Below are positions 43,195-51,297 of a DNA stretch of 64,000 bases, one piece after another. The stretch's first letter is position 1. Every line of letters starts with the position of its first letter. The position numbers were made by a program, and so were the translations under genes. The DNA is from Paraburkholderia sp. BL9I2N2 (GTDB lineage: Bacteria > Pseudomonadota > Gammaproteobacteria > Burkholderiales > Burkholderiaceae): the NCBI RefSeq assembly GCF_004339745.1, contig NZ_SMGP01000006.1, forward strand, positions 1 to 64,000, given 5' to 3'. Below the pieces are notes generated by a model. The model did no database searches and was not told where the DNA came from. It saw only the letters and a program-made list of their open reading frames with translations.

Positions 43195-44346
43195 ATGTGT
43201 TCCGATCAGACGTACACGAGTGGTGACGGAATGGTTTTGGCAGTGTCGCTGGAACTGGCTGCGGCCAAGTGGAAAGTTGCGTTGCACGACGGCCGGCGCG
43301 AGAAACCCGCCGTGCACACCGTTGCACAGCCGCAGGCTGCGGCGCGTCTGCAGGCGGTGCTGGACCTGATCGAGGCACATAAGGAAAGGTGGTCGTTGCC
43401 GACAGATGTACGGATTGCCGTGAGCTATGAGGCTGGACAGGACGCATTCTGGATCTGGCGCGCGTTACGGGCGCGACACCTCGACTGCTACGTTATTGAT
43501 CCGGCCAGCATTCCGGTCGAACGCCACCAGCGGCGGGCCAAGACTGATCGGCTCGATGTCATCAAGCTCGTCATCAACCTGCGCGCGTGGCTGCGCGGCG
43601 AGCGTGATCGCATGCATGTGATTCGCGTACCGTCAGCGGAGGACGAAGCATCGCGCCATCTGATGCGAGAGCGCGGACAACTACAGAAGGAAATCCTGCA
43701 GCACCAGGATCGCATGCGCAAGCTGCTGGCCACCCTCGGCTGCTGGGATCCGGTCGATCACCGGGCTTTCGCGGACCGGCTCGAGCGCGACGAAGTGCGA
43801 TGCCACGACGGTGCACCGTTACCGCGCGAGCTGTATGAGCGGTTACGGCGTGAGTGCGACCGGCTGGCCCTCGTCGAACAGCAACTTGCGGTGCTGGAAA
43901 GCACGCGAAAGACGAACGTGCCAGCAGTCGCGCGCCAGCGTTGCGATGCGCTGGCGCGCCTCAAGGGTATCGGCGAAGTGGGCGCCTCGCGTCTTGCGCT
44001 CGAGCTCTTCTGGCGGGACTTCAACAATCGCCGCGAAGTCGGCTCGTGCGTCGGGCTGGTGCCTCAGCCCTACGACAGCGGCGAAAGCCAGGTCGATCAA
44101 GGGATCAGCAAACAGGCAAACCGGCGGGTGCGCGCGCTGCTGATCGAGATTGCATGGACCTGGCTGCGCTACCAGCCCGGCAGCGCACTAACAAAATGGT
44201 TTGACCAACGCACGCTGGGTACAGGGCCGAACCGACGCGCACGACGTATCGCTATCGTCGCGGTGGCGAGACGTCTTGCCATTGCGCTGTGGCGCTATCT
44301 CAAAGACGGAGTCATTCCCGAAGGCGCTCACCTTAAGCGTGCTTAA
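43195..44346 (+). CDS. IS110-family transposase (copy B)
   Basis: A 383-residue transposase closely similar to copy A, including the Glu-for-Asp at the first catalytic position (AVSLELAAAKWK), SYEAGQ, KTDRLDVIKL and the C-terminal domain EVGSCVGLVPQPYDSGES. A stretch of the two genes around 40690-40800 and 43680-43795 is almost identical in DNA sequence. AAAGGAGAAC precedes the ATG. It is complete. Confidence 0.9.
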   Translation: MCSDQTYTSGDGMVLAVSLELAAAKWKVALHDGRREKPAVHTVAQPQAAARLQAVLDLIEAHKERWSLPTDVRIAVSYEAGQDAFWIWRALRARHLDCYVIDPASIPVERHQRRAKTDRLDVIKLVINLRAWLRGERDRMHVIRVPSAEDEASRHLMRERGQLQKEILQHQDRMRKLLATLGCWDPVDHRAFADRLERDEVRCHDGAPLPRELYERLRRECDRLALVEQQLAVLESTRKTNVPAVARQRCDALARLKGIGEVGASRLALELFWRDFNNRREVGSCVGLVPQPYDSGESQVDQGISKQANRRVRALLIEIAWTWLRYQPGSALTKWFDQRTLGTGPNRRARRIAIVAVARRLAIALWRYLKDGVIPEGAHLKRA

Positions 44347-44665
44347 TTCCTCGAAGGTTTCGCAGAAAGGAGGTTAAGGATTGGCTAGGCAGTTACGTAG
44401 CAAACACGGTTGGAGTGAACATGCCCGTGATCACGCTGGGTTGCTGAAGCAACCGAATATTTTCAGATGGGGCATGCTCCCGGAAAAGGGTTCCGGCGTA
44501 ACGCGCATGCAGGATAAGGCTGGCGACACGCCAGCGGATAGAAGGTGGTGAGATGCTGGTTCTTCTCACGAGCGCCACGGCGACTTCCGGCCAGATCGAT
44601 CGGAGACACTTTATGAAAGTTTGGGAAAAAGCGATCTTGACAGAACCCTCGCTCATAGAAGCGTG
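44347..44665 (+). ncRNA. Candidate guide (bridge/seek) RNA of IS110 copy B
   Basis: Hairpins matching copy A: GGTTGC-TGAA-GCAACC (44439-44454), CCGG...CCGG around 44480-44496, and GTGAGA-N10-TCTCAC (44548-44569). Stems are kept by paired changes (A-T to G-C and T-A to C-G) while the loops differ. That suggests a functional RNA with its own target specificity. Confidence 0.5.
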
Positions 44666-44937
44666 ATCCACCGTCGAGATTTACTGGCTACGTCGCCCGC
44701 AGGAAATTCGGACACGACATGCATTTGAAAACTGACAACCGATCCCAATTGACACCGGGAGTCATATCAGCTCTTCATCGTAACGGACGTCCACCGTCTA
44801 CTCCTTGCCGGTCTCCCGGCGCACAGCAATTTTGTTCTCGATGGTCGTGGCAGCCGCTAATTTCCGGCGGTCCAGTAGTAACAAAATTACTTGAACCAAC
44901 GGGTGCATTAGGAGGCCCGACGGCACCACATGCCGCA

Positions 44938-44955
44938 ATTTGACATAAAAGAAAT
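44938..44955 (-). repeat. 18-bp inverted repeat, left copy, flanking the toxin-antitoxin region
   Basis: ATTTGACATAAAAGAAAT is the exact reverse complement of 48693-48710. Next to both copies, on the outer side, lies a GGCAT...TGCC dyad. The stretch 44666-45258 has no supported gene; an open frame at 44930-45325 has no domain I recognise. Confidence 0.6.
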
Positions 44956-45258
44956 CGCCATCGTTTGTTGTGTGGTCGGAATGGTTGGGTCTATTGCGTT
45001 TTTCGGGTATCCGGGACGACAGTTCAATGGGTTCCCGCCTGATTCGGAGCAACAGAAACGGCTATTCACGCTATACAACGGGTCCCGCTTGCTTCTCCTT
45101 GCCGAACGTTGCTCGGGCGTCGATGAGCGCCCACATCGGCCAATTCCTTCGTTACGCAATGCCTCGCGGGGGGGGAGATCGATATTTATATGTAATCCTT
45201 ATTATCAAATCGCCTGTTTTTGGCGGCGACACGTAGGCTCGCCCGCTTGCGCTGCACC

Positions 45259-45786
45259 TCATTTCTGTCTCCAGGACGATTGGTCTCGTGGAAGCATGGT
45301 CTGCGGGTCATATACTGCGAGCTGATCGTCGGGTCCGAGCTCATCCACGTACAGGACAAGATTTACGCCATCCGGTGACAGGCGTGACCGAAACAGGATT
45401 CCCTTTCCGCCAGCTGCAATTACTTCGTCACCGATTATCCAGCTCGGCGGTTCGATGCGCTGGTTAAACCAGCAAGTGCGCCAGTCACAATAAAAATCCT
45501 CCCACATCTCAGACCAGATGCCACTCTGATACCCGCTGGTGAAATCCACGACCGGATCAAGCGTCATTCGATAACTGACGAGCGTGCCAGGAGGCATTAA
45601 CGGAGAAACCTGCTGATACTCCAGCACGGCGGTGTTGACGTCGAGCGCGAGATACAAGGCGTTAAGCCCAATGCGGTTAGCGCGACCGCCATGCCGTCCG
45701 GCGCCGGCGCCGCTTGTCGGTGCAACCGCCCACTTCGGCACGTGCATACGATATGCCGTCACTTCGGAGAAGCTTTTCAGAATCAT
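45259..45786 (-). CDS. RES-family toxin (NAD+-degrading)
   Basis: A 175-residue RES-domain protein: VTAYRMHVPKWAVAP, GRANRIGLNALYLALDVNTA (the Arg and Tyr), LEYQQ (Glu), and the late Ser/Asn region ILFRSRLSPDGVNLVLY. RES toxins degrade NAD+ and stop growth. The start overlaps the stop of the upstream gene by four bases (ATGA), the usual toxin-antitoxin coupling. Confidence 0.88.
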   Translation of the reverse strand: MILKSFSEVTAYRMHVPKWAVAPTSGAGAGRHGGRANRIGLNALYLALDVNTAVLEYQQVSPLMPPGTLVSYRMTLDPVVDFTSGYQSGIWSEMWEDFYCDWRTCWFNQRIEPPSWIIGDEVIAAGGKGILFRSRLSPDGVNLVLYVDELGPDDQLAVYDPQTMLPRDQSSWRQK

Positions 45787-46187
45787 CCTGCCGCGCCTGC
45801 CTCGAACGATGAAACGTAGCGAAGCAGGTCGTCGGTGCGGCCGGCGGATACCAGCTGTTCTGCTGTCTTGTAATCAAAAACAGCCAATGGCTCGTTTCGA
45901 TACCAGAAAAGCGCCTGGTTGACGTCACCCGAGATATCGGTCGCCGCCCGGATAACGCGAAGTGCTTCCCGCAAAAACCGCTGGACGCTCTCCGAGGCAG
46001 GCTGACGGCTCAGCGTATTGCGATGCACGTGCGCCTGCAGGGCGAGCGTTTGCAGGTCAATATGAAGAGCCTCGCCAAAGCGACGGGCAGACACGATTGG
46101 CGCAGCGCTGTCTGGATCGCGCAGCGACGCCATAAACTGTTCAAAGCTAACGCCGGCGTTCGGCCGTAGGACGGTTTCGGGGCTCAT
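45783..46187 (-). CDS. Xre/MbcA/ParS-type antitoxin
   Basis: A 134-residue protein from MSPETVLRPN. The middle has an HTH-like region (LQTLALQAHVHRNTLSRQPA), and the C-terminal half is the MbcA/ParS toxin-binding type (RVIRAATDISGDVNQALFWY, RNEPLAVFDYKTAEQLVSAG). Antitoxins of this type neutralise RES toxins by covering the active site and repress the operon. GGAG lies 8 bases before the ATG at 46187. Confidence 0.85.
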   Translation of the reverse strand: MSPETVLRPNAGVSFEQFMASLRDPDSAAPIVSARRFGEALHIDLQTLALQAHVHRNTLSRQPASESVQRFLREALRVIRAATDISGDVNQALFWYRNEPLAVFDYKTAEQLVSAGRTDDLLRYVSSFEAGAAG

Positions 46188-46569
46188 CGTGGAGGCTCCA
46201 TGCACAATTTGTGCACAATAATAGCACAAAGGTGGCGAGGAATCAGGGCACGCCAGGCGAATCGATCACTCGCGGTCTAGCGGTGAGCAGGTCACAACGT
46301 GATGGTCAGCTTCATGACTATGTTGAACCCGCGATACACCGACCGCAGAGCGCGCGCCGGCATCAACTCGACCGAAATAGCCTCGATGGTCCCGGAGCGG
46401 TTCACCACATGTAGGCGCCAGTCCCTGGCGCTGCAACCGCTCGTGTCACAGATCTCGCGCGTGCACCGACCTGGTTCGGCCAATGAAAGCAAAATTCCTG
46501 CGAAAATCGGCTCGGGCCATTGATAGCAGCACGATTTTTCAGTTCTGCTGCCGCCAGAAATTCCGGGGA
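46188..46569. other. Gap with only a doubtful open frame
   Basis: A minus-strand frame 46292-46573 (93 residues, TTG start, ending RGFNIVMKLTITL) begins within the end of the next gene. Its composition is fairly protein-like but I see no ribosome site or family. The antitoxin promoter should lie at 46188-46260. Confidence 0.3.
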
Positions 46570-47151
46570 TCAAACGTCATCGGCGAGGTCCCTGATCTCG
46601 AGCCTGAATTGCCAGCCTTCAAAGGCAGCGAGCATTCGCCCGAAGTCGTCCCAGCCGATTTCCCTGCCATCCACGACCACGACCGGAACGTCGCCGGGCC
46701 CTGCCGGATCGGATGAAATAAGTCCCCGCACGGTTTGGTCACGGATCTGAAACTCGCTGCCGTTGATTGCCAGATACTTGACTGCCAATGCGCGCCTCAT
46801 TTTTTCAACGAGGCGGCCAAGCAGGGCCAGCACGTCATCTTCCGGTTTGCCGATGATCCGGGATTCATAACCGGCGCGGAATCCGTCCTGAATCTCGAAG
46901 GCATCAAGGACGAGCATGGTGCCCAGCAAACGCATCTGGAAATGGAACTGATGCGCGGCGCCGCCACAATCGATCATGCGGATGGGTTCCAGCCGCACGT
47001 TTTCGAAGTCGGTCACGCCGCTGCACTTTGCGACTTCGGCATTGAAACACTGGGTGCAAAGCAGGCGATAGCCTCCCTCGACAGAGCCGTAGTGGATTGC
47101 ATCATACGAAGCAGTAGGCTGCGCACACTGTTCGCATCGGTCTTTTTTCAT
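46570..47151 (-). CDS. Zinc-ribbon-like protein of unknown function
   Basis: A 193-residue protein. Two CxxC pairs near the N-terminus (RCEQCAQ and LLCTQCFN, about 25 residues apart) suggest a zinc ribbon. The rest (ENVRLEPIRMIDCGGAAHQF, FEIQDGFRAGYESRIIGKPE, GREIGWDDFGRMLAAFEGW) looks globular, and I recall similar proteins only as uncharacterised. Its start overlaps the upstream gene (ATGA), so the two are co-translated. Confidence 0.7.
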   Translation of the reverse strand: MKKDRCEQCAQPTASYDAIHYGSVEGGYRLLCTQCFNAEVAKCSGVTDFENVRLEPIRMIDCGGAAHQFHFQMRLLGTMLVLDAFEIQDGFRAGYESRIIGKPEDDVLALLGRLVEKMRRALAVKYLAINGSEFQIRDQTVRGLISSDPAGPGDVPVVVVDGREIGWDDFGRMLAAFEGWQFRLEIRDLADDV

Positions 47152-47672
47152 TTGACGCTCCGTGGCCGGCGGGTCGGCTTTCCGGCAAGGGGAACGAAAG
47201 CGATGCAGTTCACGAGGTTGGTTGCGGCCAGCATCACGTACCTGTCACTGTCCTCCGGGTCTATACGTTCGAGCCAGTCCGCCGTCCGTGCCCCTATGCC
47301 TGCCAGCAGATTCTGCTCAGGATGATTTCGCAGGTATTGCTGCATCAGGCGATCCTGCTGCGGCGGGCTCAGGTCTTCGCCCGGCCTGACGGTAGTCACG
47401 TAGATCCGCTGCTGCAATTCCTGATCGTCTTCCGTGATCAGCGGCCACGTCCGGCCCGACTCTTTCATCGCCTGAAAGCAGAGAAGCAGAAGCTCGATGG
47501 CGAACCCCGTCTTTTCCATCGAGACACCGAGCTTCGGAAGGACGAGAACGGAGCCGAGCATATGAGGCTGGGCAAGGAATATTTCGTCGGTCAAGGCCTC
47601 TTTCTGTTGGAGGTTCATAGCCTCGACGGCTCTCATGGCCCGTGCCACTGCGTCCAGAGAAATACGGGTCAT
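47148..47672 (-). CDS. Conserved-looking protein of unknown function
   Basis: A 174-residue protein from MTRISLDAVARAMRAVEAMN, with GGGAG upstream. The mid part is helical (FAIELLLLCFQAMKESGRTW) and the C-terminal part contains IYVTTVRPGEDLSPPQQDRL and NHPEQNLLAGIGARTADWLE. I recognise no family. The longer open frame to 47915 belongs to the broken gene upstream. Confidence 0.6.
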   Translation of the reverse strand: MTRISLDAVARAMRAVEAMNLQQKEALTDEIFLAQPHMLGSVLVLPKLGVSMEKTGFAIELLLLCFQAMKESGRTWPLITEDDQELQQRIYVTTVRPGEDLSPPQQDRLMQQYLRNHPEQNLLAGIGARTADWLERIDPEDSDRYVMLAATNLVNCIAFVPLAGKPTRRPRSVK

Positions 47673-47689
47673 TCGGATTTTCTCCCTCA

Positions 47690-48075
47690 TGCTGGATGGC
47701 GATGACCGCGCGCGTGCCGGTGCCGCGGCAGTCGCCGGGGCCGGGAAGTTCGAGACGAATATGGAGGTCGAATGGTTCACGGCGACCGATGGAATGAGGA
47801 TGCTCGACCATTGTGACAGAGACTGTCCGGGCTGCGGTGCCCGCCGCTTTCCCACGGCGAGTGCATGACGGCGGTCGTGCTCGCAGTGCAGATGGATGCC
47901 GGTCGTTGCGATCAACCGGTGCCGCAGGTTTTGCCGGATGAAGGGCAGGTCGGTGTCGCCGCCAGACCAGGCTCGTGGCCGACGATACCGATGGTGGCCC
48001 CCGCATCCGTGAAAGCGATCGGGTCACATGGCGTTCCTGAAAAAGCTCACCATAACGACGGTTGTCATCCATCAA
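47690..48075 (-). pseudogene. Remnant of a gene with several frameshifts
   Basis: On the minus strand good protein-like stretches lie in three frames in succession: MDDNRRYGELFQERHVT, then DPIAFTDAGATIGIVGHEPG, then TDLPFIRQNLRHRLIATTG with IHLHCEHDRRHALAV, and then PFDLHIRLELPGPGDCRGTG. Joined, they read as one protein of about 125 residues with at least three shifts. I do not know the family. Either the gene is dead or the sequence has indel errors here. Confidence 0.4.
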
Positions 48076-48181
48076 TACGCAACTAACTATCTAGCCCAGC
48101 GATGCAAACGTCCAACCCAAAACCGCCTGCAAGGGTGGATGACCTGAATCCTGGTCTGGGACTAATTTATCTCCGGCGATC

Positions 48182-48460
48182 GTGGCCCAGCGGCGGAAAC
48201 CGAACGGTTTTTCGGTTGACGATTGCGCAGCCGCCGTCTCGCCGGATGGGCGCGCCGTGGTTTTCACGCTGTCGGTCCGCGGCCGCGTGGTCGAAGGCGC
48301 CGTTGCGCGTGACGCGCTCGAACCGCATTTCTGGCTGACGCGCGACGCCGACGCGGCGCGCACGCTCAGGCCATTCGGCTACGGCGCTCGCGCAGAGAAC
48401 GCACCTTGCGCGGCCGGACGTGCAACGAGTCCGATAAAAGCACGACCGCTCAATTGTTGA
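48182..48460 (+). CDS. DUF1488-like small protein
   Basis: A 92-residue frame from a GTG. The core DGRAVVFTLSVRGRVVEGAV followed by ARDALEPHFW resembles DUF1488 proteins, small single-domain proteins of unknown function common in Burkholderia. The ribosome site is weak and the last ~20 residues look atypical, so it may be partial. The next 340 bp (48461-48798) hold no supported gene except the right 18-bp repeat. Confidence 0.45.
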   Translation: MAQRRKPNGFSVDDCAAAVSPDGRAVVFTLSVRGRVVEGAVARDALEPHFWLTRDADAARTLRPFGYGARAENAPCAAGRATSPIKARPLNC

Positions 48461-48692
48461 GTCTTGGTATGTATGGCGAGGTGTTGCGTGATGGTGGCAA
48501 GCTCGAACGCATTCAGTTATCGGCGTCACAAGCTGTCTTCAGGAGGAAAAACAGCGGCTAGCCGTTGCGCATCGGAACTTGCTGTTTCTGTTGCGCAGAA
48601 TCCGGCTGGAAGCCTTGAGCAGCCGTCGCCGGATGCCCGAAAAACGCAACACCTTAAAACATACCAGTTAAAACATACCAGTCCTGTTGATA

Positions 48693-48710
48693 ATTTCTTT
48701 TATGTCAAAT
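48693..48710 (+). repeat. 18-bp inverted repeat, right copy
   Basis: Exact reverse complement of 44938-44955. Together they bracket a 3.77-kb segment with the RES/Xre pair, two unknown genes and a broken gene. Confidence 0.6.
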
Positions 48711-48798
48711 GCGATAAGGCATCCAATGCCATTGTTACGATTGCATGGATCGAACGGTATTTCGGTTGGTCCCATACTGCTTATCGGCGCAACAAGCA

Positions 48799-49665
48799 TC
48801 AACTCCATCCTTCGAGCCTTAGTGTCGCCCGTACCAGGCGTTGCTCCTCCTGCTCAATTTCACGCAGGCTTTCGCACACGCCGTTGATGTGATCGGCAGC
48901 AGCCCGATACGCCTGCTCGGGTAGCTTTCCCGTCACGGCGTTGTAAAGACGCGCGTGCTGCCGGTCGATGAGCTTGCGATGAGGCTGACGATGGTAAAGG
49001 TTGTTCACCGACGCGAAAACTGAACTCAGCAGCAGTTCCGTCAGCGAACGCAGCGTGTGCACGAGCACCGGGTTATGCGACGCCTCGCAGATCGCCAGGT
49101 GAAACGCGTGATCGAGGCGGGCATGCGTGGCCGGGTCGGTTTCGGTATTGTGCGCGGCGAGCATTTCCTCGTAGCGGCGCGTGATCATCATGTAGTCGGC
49201 GGGCGTGCCGCGCAACGCGGCCAGACGCGCCGACTCGGCTTCGAGCATGCCGCGCACTTCGAACAGGTCGAAGAGCGTGCGCGGCTGCGAACCGAGCAGA
49301 TGCATCAATGGCGATTGCGGTGGCTGCGCAGTCAGGTTCGCGACGAACGAACCCTTGCCGTGCGCCGTTTCGATGATGCCCCGCGCGCGCAGCAGCTTCA
49401 GCCCTTCGCGCAAAGCCGTTCTCGATACGCCGAGCTTGTCCGTCAGGCGACGCTCCGATGGCAGCGCCTGCCCCGACCTCAGCACGCCGTCGACGATCAG
49501 CCTTTCGATGCGCTCCGCGACCACATCGGCAATCTTGCGATCGAACTGTTTTGCGGGGTTTTCCGGGTCGGAAATCACTGGTATGACCACTTGTCGAACA
49601 GGTTCTGGATGCCGTCGATGATAGCGCCAATTCTCATTCCACGCCTGCTTCAGCGCAACCTGCAT
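48799..49665 (-). CDS. FCD-domain GntR-family regulator (GlcC/LldR-like)
   Basis: A 288-residue regulator. The GntR winged HTH is at residues ~45-115 (VAERIERLIVDGVLRSGQAL, PSERRLTDKLGVSRTALREG), and the FCD ligand domain follows (DLFEVRGMLEAESARLAALR, HARLDHAFHLAICEASHNPV with Asp and His metal ligands). It is divergent from glcDEF and most likely controls it, with glycolate or another 2-hydroxy acid as ligand. The 40 residues before the HTH are unusual, and one operator lies inside them, so the true start may be further downstream. Confidence 0.85.
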   Translation of the reverse strand: MQVALKQAWNENWRYHRRHPEPVRQVVIPVISDPENPAKQFDRKIADVVAERIERLIVDGVLRSGQALPSERRLTDKLGVSRTALREGLKLLRARGIIETAHGKGSFVANLTAQPPQSPLMHLLGSQPRTLFDLFEVRGMLEAESARLAALRGTPADYMMITRRYEEMLAAHNTETDPATHARLDHAFHLAICEASHNPVLVHTLRSLTELLLSSVFASVNNLYHRQPHRKLIDRQHARLYNAVTGKLPEQAYRAAADHINGVCESLREIEQEEQRLVRATLRLEGWS

Positions 49666-49698
49666 GCTTTCGTGGAAATCAAAAAACTGGTACGACCA
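49579..49698. promoter_or_regulatory. Two TGGTNNNACCA operators at the glc regulator/glcD region
   Basis: TGGTATGACCA (49579-49589) and TGGTACGACCA (49688-49698) match the TGGT-N3-ACCA operator of FadR-subfamily regulators such as PdhR, LldR and GlcC. The second lies between the divergent genes. The first lies at codons 26-29 of the regulator frame. Confidence 0.7.
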
Positions 49699-49797
49699 CT
49701 AGCCACGTCCATCGACAGGGCAATACGAAACGGGAACAATCGGCGGCAACACGGATAAGCGGCGCATGACACAGCACCCGCGCCCTCGGAGACACCC

Positions 49798-51297
49798 ATG
49801 AGCTACGCGTACGACGAACGGATCGACGGCCCACTGCCCTCGCATGACAAGGCCGCGCTGGTCGCCGAGCTTCAGCGTCTCGTGCCCTCGATGCAACTGC
49901 TGCACGACAACGAAGATCTGCGCCCATTCGAATGCGACGGCCTCGCCGCGTATCGCACGACGCCGATGATGGTCGCGCTGCCCGATTCGATCGAGCAGGT
50001 GCAGGCGCTGCTGACATTCGCTGCTGCGCGTAAGGTGCCCGTCATCGCTCGCGGCGCGGGCACAGGTCTGTCGGGGGGCGCGCTGCCGCTCGAACAGGGC
50101 ATCCTGCTCGTGATGGCGCGCTTCAATCGCATTCTGCACATCGACCCCGAAGCATCGCTTGCGCGCGTTCAGCCCGGCGTGCGCAATCTCGCGATCTCAC
50201 AGGCGGCCGCGATTTACGGCCTCTACTATGCGCCCGATCCGTCGTCGCAGATCGCATGCTCCATCGGCGGCAATGTCGCCGAAAACGCGGGCGGCGTGCA
50301 TTGCCTGAAATACGGGCTGACCGTGCACAACATCCTGAAGCTCGAAGTGCTGACCATTGACGGCGAGCGTCTGACGATCGGTTCCGAAGCGCTCGATTCG
50401 CCCGGCTTCGATCTGCTCGCGCTGTTGACGGGCTCAGAAGGCATGCTCGGTATCGTCGCGGAGGTCACGGTCAAGCTGTTGACGAAGCCGCAAAGCGCGA
50501 AGGTACTGCTCGCGCGCTTCGATGACATCGAAAAGGCTGGCGATGCCGTCGCGCAGATCATCGGCGCGGGCGTGATACCGGGCGGCCTCGAAATGATGGA
50601 CAACCTCGCGATCCGCGCCGCTGAAGACTTCATCCACGCGGGCTATCCCGTCGATGCCGAAGCAATACTGCTGTGCGAACTGGATGGCGCGGAGTCCGAC
50701 GTGCAGGAAGACTGCGATCGCGTCGGAGCGTTGCTGCGCGAAGCCGGCGCCATCGACATCCGTATTGCGAAGGACGAAGCCGAACGCCAGCGCTTCTGGG
50801 CGGGCCGCAAGAATGCGTTTCCTGCTGTGGGCCGCATCTCGCCAGACTACTACTGCATGGACGGTACGATTCCGCGCCGCGAACTCGCGCGTGTGCTGCG
50901 CGGCATCGCGGAGCTGTCGAACGCATATGGTCTGCGCGTGGCAAACGTCTTCCATGCGGGCGACGGCAACATGCATCCGCTGATTCTCTTCGACGCCAAT
51001 GCGCCCGGCGAGATGGAACGCGCCGAAACGCTCGGCGCGAAGATTCTCGAACTGTGCGTCGCTGTCGGCGGCAGCATCACGGGCGAGCACGGCGTCGGAC
51101 GCGAGAAGATCAATCAGATGTGCGTGCAGTTCAGCAGCGAAGAACTCACGCTGTTCCATTCGCTGAAGGCCGCCTTCGATCCCGACGGCCTGCTCAATCC
51201 CGGCAAGAACGTTCCCACGCTGCATCGCTGCGCGGAATTCGGCGCGATGCACATCCATCACGGCAAGTTGCCCTTTCCCGAGCTGGAGCGCTTCTGA
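49798..51297 (+). CDS. glcD: Glycolate oxidase subunit GlcD (FAD-linked)
   Basis: A 499-residue FAD-linked oxidase. The PCMH-type FAD domain has VPVIARGAGTGLSGGALPLE and SIGGNVAENAGGVHCLKYG; the C-terminal cap has NVFHAGDGNMHPLILFD and ITGEHGVGREK. With GlcE and GlcF it oxidises glycolate (and D-lactate) to glyoxylate at the membrane. Start ATG at 49798 with GGAG nearby. First gene of the operon. Confidence 0.93.
   Translation: MSYAYDERIDGPLPSHDKAALVAELQRLVPSMQLLHDNEDLRPFECDGLAAYRTTPMMVALPDSIEQVQALLTFAAARKVPVIARGAGTGLSGGALPLEQGILLVMARFNRILHIDPEASLARVQPGVRNLAISQAAAIYGLYYAPDPSSQIACSIGGNVAENAGGVHCLKYGLTVHNILKLEVLTIDGERLTIGSEALDSPGFDLLALLTGSEGMLGIVAEVTVKLLTKPQSAKVLLARFDDIEKAGDAVAQIIGAGVIPGGLEMMDNLAIRAAEDFIHAGYPVDAEAILLCELDGAESDVQEDCDRVGALLREAGAIDIRIAKDEAERQRFWAGRKNAFPAVGRISPDYYCMDGTIPRRELARVLRGIAELSNAYGLRVANVFHAGDGNMHPLILFDANAPGEMERAETLGAKILELCVAVGGSITGEHGVGREKINQMCVQFSSEELTLFHSLKAAFDPDGLLNPGKNVPTLHRCAEFGAMHIHHGKLPFPELERF

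Larger units (their letters stand above)
43120..44665 (+). mobile_element. IS110-family element (IS1111-like), copy B
   Basis: Same ends and layout as copy A (40130-41680): ATCCTATGAAGCG on the left and GCTCATAGAAG on the right. The transposase is highly similar. The non-coding tail is diverged except in paired and short conserved blocks (GCATG, GGCGTAACGCGCAT, GGATAAGGCTGGCG). Confidence 0.7.

Noticed and set aside
46292..46573. 93-residue frame as a firm gene
   Set aside because: TTG start inside the previous gene, no ribosome site and no family.
50673..51296. 208-codon upstream extension of the glcE frame inside glcD
   Set aside because: Overlaps glcD completely and is Arg-rich; the coupled ATG at 51297 is the natural start.
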